DNA from: Planctomycetota bacterium
GTDB taxonomy: Bacteria; Planctomycetota; UBA1135; UBA2386
Length of the DNA stretch: 64,000 nucleotides
Direction of reading: 5' to 3'
Assembly (NCBI GenBank): GCA_021776805.1
Contig: JAJFFD010000117.1
Coordinates: forward strand, 1 to 64,000
Under the pieces are notes generated by a model. That model saw only the letters and a list, made by a program, of their open reading frames with translations, made no database searches and was not told the DNA's origin. This document shows, in pieces, positions 19,036 to 27,982 of the stretch (positions are counted from its first letter, which is position 1; every line of letters starts with the position of its first letter). The position numbers were made by a program, and so were the translations under genes.

Positions 19036-21147
19036 TTAGTACAGGCGCTGAACCCGCAGAGCCAGGTTTTCCCGGCCCGAGGCGACCACGCGCTGACGAG
19101 TCTCTGGGCCCATCTGCACCCACGCTTCCTTGTCCGCAACGATCTCTCCCAGAATAGCGTGAGAGGATCGCATTCCCCCGGTCCACCAGCGTGTATCGCT
19201 GATGTAGAGCAGGTCCCCGACTTTGGTTGCCAAGGCATCGGCGAGACTACTGGACAGGTTAACTACTGCCAGGCCAGCCTCACCGCGGACTTCGGGCTCA
19301 GTCTCGAAGGTACGCAGGCGGCCTCTCGCTTCACGGGCGTCATCCTCTGAACCAGCTGATCCCTTGTACCTGGCGATGGCATGCCCAACCGTCCCCCAGA
19401 CGAGCCCCTGCTGCTTGGCCTTGGTCTCAGGACGTGTCAAAAGGCTGACACTGATTCCGATGACCAGACTCACGCAAATCCCATAACAGGCGCGCATGAA
19501 CTTGTACTGGCTCATCCCGCCGAGGAGACCTTCACCTCGCTCGCCCGGGGGTACAGAATGCGCAAAGGGTGTAATCAACTCGGGCCAGACGATTGAAAGA
19601 ACGATCGCGAACAATCCACCTACCACCGTCCAGAATGCAGCCGTCGCCGTAAAGCGTCGCCAGAAAACCGCGAGCATGAGCGCGACCACCATGGGTGGAG
19701 TCACCGCCGCAGTCATTGCACCGTGGGCAGCATAGATGGTCTTGAACTGCATGAAGACCGGTACCAGGGCGATCCCGAGAATAGTCACCGCAATGGATGT
19801 TCTGCGCGCAACACTCAGTAGCTGCGCATCACTCGCATCCGGACGTATGTAGGGCTTGTAGACATCGTTGACTGCTACCGCTGCAACCGCGGTAATCAGA
19901 GTGTCCACGGTGGACATGAGGGCCGCAGTGAGAGCCGCCAGAATCAGGCCGAAAAGGCCGGGGCGACTCAGAAAGTCAGTGGCGATGAAGAAGGCCTCCT
20001 TCGGATCGATGTCGTCTGGGAACACTCCCGCATGGGAGAGAGCCTTCGCGACCCAGCCGCCAGATGCGACCACGCAGGCGGCCAAAGGCATCAATACCAA
20101 GACAACCGCGAGCATGGCCTTGCGCCCATCCTGCACCGAACGGGCCGACATGAATCGCATCAGCATGCCCTGGTTCAGAAAGTAGAACATGGCCGAATTG
20201 GCGACCCCATCCTGCCAGGTGATGCCCACACTGGGGAAAGCCGGATCGCTATTGAAGTTGTCAAAGGCGCTGCGATGGCTGCGCGGAAGGTGCTGCCATA
20301 GCTCATCCAGGCCACCCATGTAGTAGGCGCCCAAGCCCAGAATCAGCAGGCCCGTTCCGAGCAACATGACCCCTTGGAAGAGGTCGGTCATCACCACGCT
20401 GGTCTGTCCGCCGGCGGTCACGTAGACCGCTGAGATCGCAGCAACAATGATCGCTGCTACTAGAACGTCCCAACCGAGAAGGATGTTGAGCACGGTCCCC
20501 ATGGTGAAGAGGTTCACCCCCACATAGCTCACCAAGTAGACCAGCACCAGCACCGTCACCGCCGCACGAACACGACCGTTGAATCTGCGCTCGAAGTACT
20601 CAGGGATGGAGGTGATGCGCGAGAAGTACAGCAGAGGCAGCCATCCAAAGATGAGTAGTGGCACCCAAAACCAGTCATTCAGATAGGTCTGCGTGCTACT
20701 CGTTCCGTAGCCATAGGCTACGTTGCTGTACTTGACGAAGCTGTAGGACCCAACTGTAGTTGCCATCAAGCTGAATGTGATCAGCCACCAGCTGAAGCGC
20801 TGTCCCGCGAAGAAGAAATCACGAGTGCTGCGACGATTGCGCGCAAACCATGTGCCTATGCCCAAGATGATTGCGAAGTAGGCCACCATGATCCCGTAGT
20901 CGAGAGGTGTGCCCAAACTGCGCTTGCGCTCGAAACCGCCCTCGTACGGCCTCGCTTCCGCCTCGACCATTGGCGCATACTGCAGGAAGCCCTGCAGGGC
21001 GGCGAGAAGGATTAGGCCGCCGCCCATGACCAGGAGATTGAGCAGGGGACGCCCACTGAGACCCAGGTAGCCCTGGCGGACTCCGAAGTAGATGCCGATC
21101 CCGAAGATCAATCCGCCGATGGCGTACTGGTAAAGGAATGGATCCAT
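19036..21147 (-). CDS. Sodium/solute symporter (SSS family) with extended C-terminus
   Basis: A 703-residue membrane protein. After two N-terminal helices and a loop, the SSS core starts near residue 80 and has the typical RSTRDFFFAGQRFSWW and SLMATTVGSYSFVKYSNVAYGYG segments (helix with the sodium-binding unwound region). It continues with VYVTAGGQTSVVMTDLFQG and ALTAALMSTVDTLITAVAAVAVND, the usual Na+-site helix 8 region. About 13-15 helices in all. The last 130 residues are hydrophilic and not part of the usual transporter core. The family imports sugars, amino acids or organic acids with Na+; the neighbouring propeller protein and esterase suggest a glycan-derived substrate, which is inference. 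Confidence 0.88.
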   Translation of the reverse strand: MDPFLYQYAIGGLIFGIGIYFGVRQGYLGLSGRPLLNLLVMGGGLILLAALQGFLQYAPMVEAEARPYEGGFERKRSLGTPLDYGIMVAYFAIILGIGTWFARNRRSTRDFFFAGQRFSWWLITFSLMATTVGSYSFVKYSNVAYGYGTSSTQTYLNDWFWVPLLIFGWLPLLYFSRITSIPEYFERRFNGRVRAAVTVLVLVYLVSYVGVNLFTMGTVLNILLGWDVLVAAIIVAAISAVYVTAGGQTSVVMTDLFQGVMLLGTGLLILGLGAYYMGGLDELWQHLPRSHRSAFDNFNSDPAFPSVGITWQDGVANSAMFYFLNQGMLMRFMSARSVQDGRKAMLAVVLVLMPLAACVVASGGWVAKALSHAGVFPDDIDPKEAFFIATDFLSRPGLFGLILAALTAALMSTVDTLITAVAAVAVNDVYKPYIRPDASDAQLLSVARRTSIAVTILGIALVPVFMQFKTIYAAHGAMTAAVTPPMVVALMLAVFWRRFTATAAFWTVVGGLFAIVLSIVWPELITPFAHSVPPGERGEGLLGGMSQYKFMRACYGICVSLVIGISVSLLTRPETKAKQQGLVWGTVGHAIARYKGSAGSEDDAREARGRLRTFETEPEVRGEAGLAVVNLSSSLADALATKVGDLLYISDTRWWTGGMRSSHAILGEIVADKEAWVQMGPETRQRVVASGRENLALRVQRLY

Positions 21148-21216
21148 GGAAAACCTGAGTGCTGGTCAAGTCCGAGCACCAGTCTTTGTATCCGCTCAGC
21201 CTTTGATTCCCACGCC

Positions 21217-24123
21217 CTAGCGCTGCTTCAGCATTACTTGCAGAAGCTCCCGGCGCAATTGGAACCACTCGGCAACGGCGGGCTCCACCGCCTTGGCACG
21301 CTCGAGGTAGAGCGCGGACTCCTCGGCTCGACCCAGCCGCCGCAGGCTTTCAGCGTACACAAACCAAGTGCGTGGATCGTTTACGCGATCGACAATCGAG
21401 GCCAAGACCTCCACGCAGGCCTCCGTCTGATCCGCGAGAGCGTGGAGAATGCCCAACTCAACATGTGCAGGGGGGAAGCCAGGACTCAAACTCAGAGCTG
21501 CCTTGAAAGCTGATTCGGCTCCCGCCAAGTCGCCTTCGAGCACCAACATCTTGCCGCGAAATGCAAGGGGCGCTGGATCCTCTGGATTGGTTGCAATCAG
21601 TCGAGAGACTTTGCGATGTACCAGCCACGAGAAATCCAGATAGTGCCGCAAGTCTTGATTGTCGGGTGTCTGCAACAAGCCGCGGAGATACGAGCATCGC
21701 GCTGCAAGGCTGGCGCGATCGTACCACTCCACAACCTGCCCGCGCATCATCCAGATGCTGCTCTCTTCATAGGCCAGTAGCCGTTCACGATCAGACAGGC
21801 TCGATGACTGCACATACGGCAGCACGCTCTCACGCATCCGAACCAACTCTTCCGCAATACTCTTCTCATCGCGCTTGCTCTCGCGGGCAAACTCAATGAG
21901 AGGCAAGTCATCGGTATTGACCGCTACGCCCTGCACATAGTCCTGGAGTCCTTTGGTTCCGACCATGAATCGGCCAAGCAAGACCATCGGATCCTCGAGA
22001 TTGGATTCGCGCAGGTCATCGTAGGTTCCCACTCTGGCCATGCGGCTCTTCCAGTCCTCGAGATCCACCGCCAACTCCTTCTTGCTGGCGATCAGGCAGA
22101 AGTGTTCCGGGTTTGAGAACCAAATCGAACTATGGGGAAACACAGAGACCAGACTCGCGCATAGGCTTCGCCACTCTGCATCCAACATGGAGTTCTGAGT
22201 CAGCCAGGCGCAGAGCACACCATCATCGCTCATTCTCTCGAAGCAGAGCTCGTAGAAGTCGCGGGTATAGAGATTGGCCGAAAAGCGCGGATGGATCGCA
22301 TTGAAGGAGATGACATCGTACTCCTTGGGAGACGCCAAGAGGTAGTTGCGCCCATCTCCCTCGATGAACTCCAACTTGTCATGCTCGATGACACCATGAT
22401 TGATGTCCGCGAAATACCGCGCAGTCTCCTGCTCGGCTTGCATGAGCTCGACCACATCAACCTGATCGACCTCGTGCTGGCAACAACCCCAGACCGTCGA
22501 TCCCATGCCGAAACCAACGACCAAGACTTCCTTCGGATCGGGGTGAATCAAGAGGGGCAGATGCGAAAGCATCCGATGCACCTGCATGTCCCGGAAGTTG
22601 TTGATGGCGGTAATGATGCCATTGACATTGAGGATCCGCGTGCCAATCTCATTCTCGATTACCGCCAATGAACCGGCGGCACCTTCATTCACATAAAGCA
22701 ACTTGTAGCGACCCGGTTGGCCTCTGAATTCCTTGCCTTGGAGAACAGCGGGTCCGGTTTCGATGCTGAAGTACATCGCGGCGGCCATGGCAAAGCCTGC
22801 CGTCAAGCCCGGGAGTTGCCGCCCGATACCGCGTACGAACTCAACTTGGCAGGCAACGACTCCGCTCAGCATGTAGGCCCCCGCCAACAATAGGATGCTC
22901 TTCTGCACGCCGAGCCAGGGAATCAGCCAGAATCCTGCGGCAATCGAGCCAAAGATCGCCGCGCCCGTATTGAGGGCATATAGATCGCCGAGATTGCTGC
23001 CCACGCTCTTCGGCCGATGCACATAGATCCGGCAAACCACAGGAAAGCTCATGCCCATGAGCAAGGTCGGCAACAGCATGATGAAGAAGGAACTGCTCAG
23101 CTTGAGAGCCATCTTGCGCAGGAGTGGGTCGTTGGCTTCCCAATCCGCATAGGTCGACTCCCAGACTTCGGGCAACTCTGCGAACAACGGCACGCTCGCG
23201 GCCGTGGCGAGGCCGATCAGCACCTGCAACACGCCGAAGACAAGAACTGGGCGAGCCAGGCGCGGCACGAAGGGAGCAAAGATGACGCTCCCCAATCCGA
23301 GTCCGCAAAGAAAGGCGGCCAACATCGAGGTGAAGGCCCATGCGTCCACGGACACCCAGTACATCAGGCTCCGAGTCCATAGGACCTCCAGCGCCAAGGC
23401 CAAGAATCCGGAGAGTCCATAGAGAAGCAATACCAGGCGCACTTGCGATCTCGAGTACTGGGTCGAGCCTTCGGCATTCTCGTCCCGGTTTGCCTTGTCC
23501 TCTGGCACCCGCGCAGAAGCCAGCAGAGCCAGGAGTCCGATCACAGCACTCAGGCCACCCGCAGCCCAAAGGCTCTTGCGCAATCCGAAGTTCTCGAGCA
23601 GATAGAAGCCAGCTAGCAGCACGCCAAGAACCGCACCGATCGTGTTGATGCCGTACAGTAGCCCGATCTCACGGCCACTGCTGCCGAGCCCCCGCAGGAG
23701 GTGTCGACTGAGAACCGGCAGAGTGCCGCCCATCAGAGCTGATGGAATGATGAGCACCAACACGGCAAGAAGTACACGCAGAGCCAGCAAAGCCACGGAT
23801 GACTCACTCACTGCCGGCCACAGGAGGCGATAGATCCAGTTCGAAAGGTGGATCAGGGCGGGTAGCGCAAGGGCAAAGGCAGCAATGCCGAGCTCCAGGA
23901 AGGCGTAGATCCGCAGGCCGTTGGCGCCCTTGCGATCTGCCAAGCGCCCAAAGAACCATGAGCCCAAGGCCATTCCGCCCATGAACACGCCGAGAACGGT
24001 CGCGACCGCGTAGACGGAGGTCCCGAGCAGAACGGCGAACATGCGCGACCAAACCACCTCGTAGATCAGCCCACTCACTCCCGAGAATAGGAAGAGAGCA
24101 AGGATCAAAGTGTACAGGTTCAT
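21217..24123 (-). CDS. MFS-like membrane protein fused to spermidine-synthase-like and TPR domains
   Basis: A 968-residue protein. Residues 1-480 hold about 12 or more membrane helices of the spermidine synthase-associated transporter type (SGVSGLIYEVVWSRMFAVLLG and LMGGTLPVLSRHL are hallmarks). Residues about 490-740 form a Rossmann-like methyltransferase fold with VLVVGFGMGSTVWG, the acidic VVELMQAEQ strand and EGDGRNYLL. The position of the catalytic Asp of true spermidine synthases (usually in a DP-S-NP-type motif) reads ISFNAIHP here, so polyamine synthesis is doubtful. The C-terminal 150 residues form TPR-like repeats (APLAFRGKMLVLEGDLAGAE, FPPAHVELGILHALAD). The start is the ATG at 24123, one base after the stop of the UMF1 transporter gene, so translation is coupled. 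The role is unknown. Confidence 0.82.
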   Translation of the reverse strand: MNLYTLILALFLFSGVSGLIYEVVWSRMFAVLLGTSVYAVATVLGVFMGGMALGSWFFGRLADRKGANGLRIYAFLELGIAAFALALPALIHLSNWIYRLLWPAVSESSVALLALRVLLAVLVLIIPSALMGGTLPVLSRHLLRGLGSSGREIGLLYGINTIGAVLGVLLAGFYLLENFGLRKSLWAAGGLSAVIGLLALLASARVPEDKANRDENAEGSTQYSRSQVRLVLLLYGLSGFLALALEVLWTRSLMYWVSVDAWAFTSMLAAFLCGLGLGSVIFAPFVPRLARPVLVFGVLQVLIGLATAASVPLFAELPEVWESTYADWEANDPLLRKMALKLSSSFFIMLLPTLLMGMSFPVVCRIYVHRPKSVGSNLGDLYALNTGAAIFGSIAAGFWLIPWLGVQKSILLLAGAYMLSGVVACQVEFVRGIGRQLPGLTAGFAMAAAMYFSIETGPAVLQGKEFRGQPGRYKLLYVNEGAAGSLAVIENEIGTRILNVNGIITAINNFRDMQVHRMLSHLPLLIHPDPKEVLVVGFGMGSTVWGCCQHEVDQVDVVELMQAEQETARYFADINHGVIEHDKLEFIEGDGRNYLLASPKEYDVISFNAIHPRFSANLYTRDFYELCFERMSDDGVLCAWLTQNSMLDAEWRSLCASLVSVFPHSSIWFSNPEHFCLIASKKELAVDLEDWKSRMARVGTYDDLRESNLEDPMVLLGRFMVGTKGLQDYVQGVAVNTDDLPLIEFARESKRDEKSIAEELVRMRESVLPYVQSSSLSDRERLLAYEESSIWMMRGQVVEWYDRASLAARCSYLRGLLQTPDNQDLRHYLDFSWLVHRKVSRLIATNPEDPAPLAFRGKMLVLEGDLAGAESAFKAALSLSPGFPPAHVELGILHALADQTEACVEVLASIVDRVNDPRTWFVYAESLRRLGRAEESALYLERAKAVEPAVAEWFQLRRELLQVMLKQR

Positions 24124-24124
24124 A

Positions 24125-25408
24125 TCATCCGCAGCGCGAAGCGGCGGCGCAGCCCCGCTTCTCATCGATTCCCAGGAGCAGAATCAATCCCAAGAAGAAA
24201 AGGACGACCAGCGGCAGAAATGCGATTCGCTGGCTACCGCCTGCAGTGATCACCAAGGAAAACAGTAATGGTCCCAGCCAGACGGTTGCCTTGCCCGACA
24301 AAGCAAATAGACCGAAGTATTCGGAAGCACGCGAGGGAGCGATGAAGCGCGCCAGCAAAGACCGGCTGGCAGATTGATTGGGCCCCATGCCAATGCCAAC
24401 CAGAGTTGACGCCACCCAGAACCAGGCGACGCTTGGCAAGGCGATCGCGATCACCAAGCCCACAATGAGCAAGACGAGGCTCATGGCTATGGCCTGCTTC
24501 GAACCCATACGATCATCGATAAAGCCGAATCCAAAGGCACCGAGCCCTGCGGCTACGTTCAACCAGATACCGAGAAGGAGAACCTCTGTCTGCTCCATCT
24601 CGAGGGTCTGAACCATGTAAATGCCAGCCAGACCGATCACAGCGATCAATGCGTCGTTGTAGAGTAGTCTGGCCACAAAAAGACGGGTGAGATCAGGGAA
24701 CTCTCGCAGACTTCGCAGGATTCGACCGACCTGGCGTAGACCCTCTCTCAACCCAGGGGCAGCCCTTGCCTCACTGACTCCACGCACCGGCACCAGCAAG
24801 AACATGGGTAGGGCGAAGATCAGGAACCAAGCCGCAACCATCAAGGTGCAAACTTGGACGGAGAATCCGAATTCCAGCAATCCAAGACAAAGACCCAGGC
24901 AGATCAGCCCGCCTAGATAACCGAAGGCCCAGCCTTTGCCGCTGAGGGCGCCCAGGCGCTCCGAATCCACCAGGCCTGGCAAGTAGGAGTTGTAGAATAC
25001 AAAGGCCAATTCAAAGGCGACATTGGCGAGAGTCACCAGGATGAGGGCTGCCCAGATTGTCTGCTCAGAGGCGTTCTCAGCCCCCTCCGGCACCGCAGGG
25101 ATCGCCAACAGGGCGGTGCATAAGATGGTGATCAGTGAGAAGCCGATGAGGAACATACGCCTCGTATTCCCACGGTCTGCGTAAACACCGAGAAGCGGCG
25201 CCGCAATCGCCACCACGATTCCTACGAAGGTCAGGCTGCTCGACCACAGAAGATCACCCTGCCCCTCATCTCCCACCAGCACTTGGGCAAAGAACGCCGA
25301 GTACATGAAGGTGACAATGATGGTGTTGAAGGCACTGTTCGCGAAGTCGAAAAGGCACCAGGAGAATCTCTCCCCCTTACCCGCCACGCCAATTCTCATC
25401 GCGTCCAT
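24125..25408 (-). CDS. MFS transporter, UMF1/Atg22-like family
   Basis: A 427-residue integral membrane protein with about 12 helices. The N-terminal signature FSWCLFDFANSAFNTIIVTFMYSAFF belongs to the UMF1 group, related to the yeast vacuolar effluxer Atg22, and the loop-2 motif YADRGNTRRM follows helix 3. The second half begins near residue 230 (FVARLLYNDALIAVIGLAGIYMV), and GIGMGPNQSASRSLLARFIAP is also typical. Substrate unknown; the group is linked to amino-acid or small-metabolite efflux. It lies eight bases after the sialate O-acetylesterase gene and one base before the next membrane protein gene, indicating an operon. The start may be the ATG at 25408 or 25399. Confidence 0.87.
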   Translation of the reverse strand: MDAMRIGVAGKGERFSWCLFDFANSAFNTIIVTFMYSAFFAQVLVGDEGQGDLLWSSSLTFVGIVVAIAAPLLGVYADRGNTRRMFLIGFSLITILCTALLAIPAVPEGAENASEQTIWAALILVTLANVAFELAFVFYNSYLPGLVDSERLGALSGKGWAFGYLGGLICLGLCLGLLEFGFSVQVCTLMVAAWFLIFALPMFLLVPVRGVSEARAAPGLREGLRQVGRILRSLREFPDLTRLFVARLLYNDALIAVIGLAGIYMVQTLEMEQTEVLLLGIWLNVAAGLGAFGFGFIDDRMGSKQAIAMSLVLLIVGLVIAIALPSVAWFWVASTLVGIGMGPNQSASRSLLARFIAPSRASEYFGLFALSGKATVWLGPLLFSLVITAGGSQRIAFLPLVVLFFLGLILLLGIDEKRGCAAASRCG

Positions 25409-25416
25409 CGACGAAC

Positions 25417-26868
25417 TCAGCGCGAATTCGAAGCGAAGTGCATCGGGCCATCCGTCCGGAAGGGCAAGGCCGGCAGACTCTCTTGGTTGTAAAGATTCAG
25501 GGCTGGGTTCGGCTGCCAGCCGTAGCGCACTCGAGTTGGCGCAGAAACTTCGCCACTGCTGACCAGAATCTCCTCCCCCTCGATGCGCGCCTCCGCCGGG
25601 CGATACTCACCTTCTTTACCGGCGACCTCAAAGCCCTGAATGGACTCGCCAAGAACGCGAAAGCCACCGCTGACATTCTTGAAGGAGAGGCGTATGACGT
25701 GGCCTTCGGACTGCCAGCTCTCCAGCATGGGCCCTGAGTAGAGAACCTCCTCGTCATAGGCGAGCGCTCTTGCCGCCAGGGCCAGCCGGAGCCCCACGTC
25801 CTGCTTGTTCCGCGGGTGAATATCCTCCGCATCGCCGATGTCGATGGTCACCGCCATGGCCGTATTTGGCTCCGCAAGGGTCATCGTCTGCGCCTCACGG
25901 AGTTCGGGCCAGCCGCGACCGCCTCCCCAGTTTGACAGCTGAACGAACAGGAATGGCAAGTCGCCCTGCCCGAAGTCCTGCCGCCAATTGCGAATCATGG
26001 TAGGAAAGAGGTATCGGTATTCCTCTGCTCGACCGGCGTTCGACTCGCCCTGGTACCAGATGACGCCACGCAAGCGCATCGGCAGGAGCGGAGCAATCAT
26101 GCCGTTGTATAGATAGGCCGGTCGATTGGCCGCCCTGGGCAAGCGCGGCGCCTCACTGCCAGCAAACGCAGCCTGGGCCCGGGCCATGCTGAGCTTGGCA
26201 CTGGCGGCTGCATCATTGATGACTCGCGCCAACAGCCGCGGATCCGCGGACAGGGCACTACGACTGGTCCAGGCTTCCGCCGGGGTTCCGCCCCAGGCGG
26301 ACTGCACCAGTCCAATAGGCACACCGAGGGCAGCGCGAAGCTCCATGCCGAAGTGGTAGGCAACGGCCGAAAACTCCGCCACGGATTCCGAAGAGCAGAC
26401 CTGCCAGGCACCACTGAGATCCCGCAGCGGTCCCGCAGAGGCTCGTCGCTCGACTTCGAGAAGCCGCAACTGCGAGTCCCCGGCATTGGCAATGAAAGCA
26501 TCTGCCCCATCGCTTCGAGTCAGGGGCCACTCCATGTTGGACTGGCCTGAACAGAGCCACACTTCGCCGATGAGCACATCGCGAATCCGTAGCGACTCCT
26601 TGCCCTCGATCAGCAACTCATGGGGACCACCAGCGGGTAGTGCTGCAAGTTCCGCCTGCCAGCGACCATCAGCGGCGACCACGCAGCGAGCCCGGACTTC
26701 GCCCATGCTGAGCTCGAGTGTCTCCCCAGGATGACCGCTCCCCCAAAGCAAGATCTCTCGCCCCCTTTGCAAGACCATGTGGTCCCCGAAGGCTGGAGCG
26801 AGCGCTAGCTGAGCTGTGAGACTAGCTGTGAGAAAGAGGCAGGAGAGAACTGAACAAGGGCTGCGCAT
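25417..26868 (-). CDS. Exported sialate O-acetylesterase-type SGNH esterase
   Basis: A 483-residue exported protein. The signal peptide runs MRSPCSVLSCLFLTASLTAQ. After a beta domain (about residues 25-100), the SGNH/GDSL hydrolase core begins with the nucleophile Ser in LCSGQSNMEWPL, continues with QSAWGGTPAEAW and WYQGESNAG, and ends with the Asp and His pair in GDAEDIHPRNKQ. This matches family sialate O-acetylesterases, which remove acetyl groups from sialic acid or other polysaccharides. In Planctomycetota these are common and probably act on acetylated xylan-like or sulfated glycans. The frame is open upstream to 26946, but that part overlaps the tRNA terminator, so the ATG at 26868 is the start. 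First gene of the series running to about 15.8 kb. Confidence 0.9.
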   Translation of the reverse strand: MRSPCSVLSCLFLTASLTAQLALAPAFGDHMVLQRGREILLWGSGHPGETLELSMGEVRARCVVAADGRWQAELAALPAGGPHELLIEGKESLRIRDVLIGEVWLCSGQSNMEWPLTRSDGADAFIANAGDSQLRLLEVERRASAGPLRDLSGAWQVCSSESVAEFSAVAYHFGMELRAALGVPIGLVQSAWGGTPAEAWTSRSALSADPRLLARVINDAAASAKLSMARAQAAFAGSEAPRLPRAANRPAYLYNGMIAPLLPMRLRGVIWYQGESNAGRAEEYRYLFPTMIRNWRQDFGQGDLPFLFVQLSNWGGGRGWPELREAQTMTLAEPNTAMAVTIDIGDAEDIHPRNKQDVGLRLALAARALAYDEEVLYSGPMLESWQSEGHVIRLSFKNVSGGFRVLGESIQGFEVAGKEGEYRPAEARIEGEEILVSSGEVSAPTRVRYGWQPNPALNLYNQESLPALPFRTDGPMHFASNSR

Positions 26869-26924
26869 GCTGATCCTGGGCTTGGCAACCAGCTTATCCC
26901 GCGCCCTGGTCAGGGGGAGGAGGC

Positions 26925-26960
26925 AAAAAAATGCCGGGCAACGCATCAGCGTCGCCCGGC
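26925..26960 (-). terminator. Rho-independent terminator after tRNA-Glu
   Basis: On the minus strand, GCCGGGC-G-ACGC pairs with GCGT-T-GCCCGGC around a TGAT loop (26933-26960), followed by seven T residues (26931-26925). It starts two bases after the tRNA CCA. A textbook intrinsic terminator that can also end read-through from the scpB operon. Confidence 0.9.
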
Positions 26961-26962
26961 TT

Positions 26963-27040
26963 TGGTATCCCGTAGGGGATTCGAACCCCTGTTGCCAGAA
27001 TGAAAATCTGGAGTCCTAGGCCTGACTAGACGAACGGGAC
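26963..27040 (-). tRNA. tRNA-Glu (anticodon UUC)
   Basis: The minus strand folds into a complete cloverleaf. The acceptor arm GTCCCGT pairs with ACGGGAT (with a G1-U72 wobble), the D arm contains GGCCTAGGAC, the anticodon stem is CCAGA/TCTGG around the loop TTTTCAT with anticodon TTC, and the T arm is AGGGG-TTCGAAT-CCCCT. The discriminator base is A and CCA is encoded in the DNA. Anticodon UUC reads both GAA and GAG. A substrate of the MnmA-type thiolation encoded elsewhere in this window. Flanked by its own promoter-like sequence and a strong terminator. Confidence 0.95.
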
Positions 27041-27057
27041 GGGTCTATCGAGCGCGG

Positions 27058-27085
27058 ATGTTAGGCTGGAGAGGCCCGCAGTCAA
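27058..27085 (-). promoter_or_regulatory. Sigma-70-type promoter for tRNA-Glu
   Basis: Minus strand: -35 TTGACT (27085-27080, five of six matches), 16-base spacer, -10 TAACAT (27063-27058, four of six). The -10 ends 17 bases before the tRNA 5' end, so a transcript would start about 10 bases upstream of the mature tRNA. Confidence 0.5.
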
Positions 27086-27106
27086 GCGTCGCCCCTGCCT
27101 CCAGGA

Positions 27107-27970
27107 TCATCCCAGGGAACGAAACTCCTGGATGCTCGGCAGGTCCTTCAGTGAGGACAGGCCGAAGCGCTCGAGGAAGTGGTCCGTGGTCCCGTACTGC
27201 AGGGGACGGCCGGGAACATCAGCCCTGCCGACGACCTTGATCAGCTTGTGATCGAGGAGCGAACGCAGGGTTGGTCCGGCCTTGACCCCGCGGATGGATT
27301 CGACCTCAGCCCGAATCACGGGCTGCCGGTAGGCCACGACCGCCAGGGTCTCGAGAGCCGCCGGGGACAGCTTGTCCGCCTTCTTCAGGCTCCGCAGGCG
27401 CTGCAGGTAGGGGAACACCACGGGCAGAGTCAGCAGGCGATACTTCTCGCCGGCTTGGTGCAGCTCCACGGGGAAGCCCTGATCCCGCAACCAACCCGCC
27501 AAGTGCTCGAGACCAGCCTTGATCGACTTTTGAGTCGAATTGCAGACCTCGGCCAGGCGCATGACCGACTGCGCCTCCCGGCTGCTGAGCAAGATCGCGA
27601 AAAGCACCTTGGCCAACTCTTCCGGGTTCTTCAGCTCCGGGAGCTCATCACCCTCGAGCAGATCGTCAAGCTTCTCAGCAGGCCTGCCTTCAGCAGCCTC
27701 GTCTTCAGCCTTCTCGTCTGGTGATTCCATCCTCGCTGATGCCAACACAGCTGATCCGTCTGCAGCCGTCACGAGGCCTTCTCTGGCCTTCGATCTCGGC
27801 TTTGCAGACCCTACCGGAACTCGCGTTCCGCCTGATTCCTTGTCCGCCCCACCGGGGATCTCCTCATCGACCGCCAGTCCATCGAGGTCTAGAACCTCGG
27901 CTGGACCCTTGCCCCTTGCGGGGCGTCGGAGACCCGGTCCGGGAGCGGGGTCCCGGGTTATATCGTCCAT
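27107..27970 (-). CDS. scpB: Segregation and condensation protein ScpB with long N-terminal extension
   Basis: A 287-residue protein. Residues about 110-287 are the ScpB core of two winged helices: LAKVLFAILLSSREAQSVMRLAEV, the RLLTLPVVFPYLQRL strand-helix, LSPAALETLAVVAYRQPVIRAEVE, and GRPLQYGTTDHFLERFGLSSLKDLP near the end. ScpB dimers join ScpA and SMC in chromosome condensation. The first 105 residues are Pro/Gly- and Asp/Glu-rich and probably disordered, which is longer than usual; a shorter form could begin at the ATG near 27730. No scpA is adjacent. It is the last gene of the pseudopilus operon, 12 bases after the parvulin gene, and may be expressed with it or from an internal promoter. 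Confidence 0.9.
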   Translation of the reverse strand: MDDITRDPAPGPGLRRPARGKGPAEVLDLDGLAVDEEIPGGADKESGGTRVPVGSAKPRSKAREGLVTAADGSAVLASARMESPDEKAEDEAAEGRPAEKLDDLLEGDELPELKNPEELAKVLFAILLSSREAQSVMRLAEVCNSTQKSIKAGLEHLAGWLRDQGFPVELHQAGEKYRLLTLPVVFPYLQRLRSLKKADKLSPAALETLAVVAYRQPVIRAEVESIRGVKAGPTLRSLLDHKLIKVVGRADVPGRPLQYGTTDHFLERFGLSSLKDLPSIQEFRSLG

Positions 27971-27982
27971 GTGCGCAGAGTT

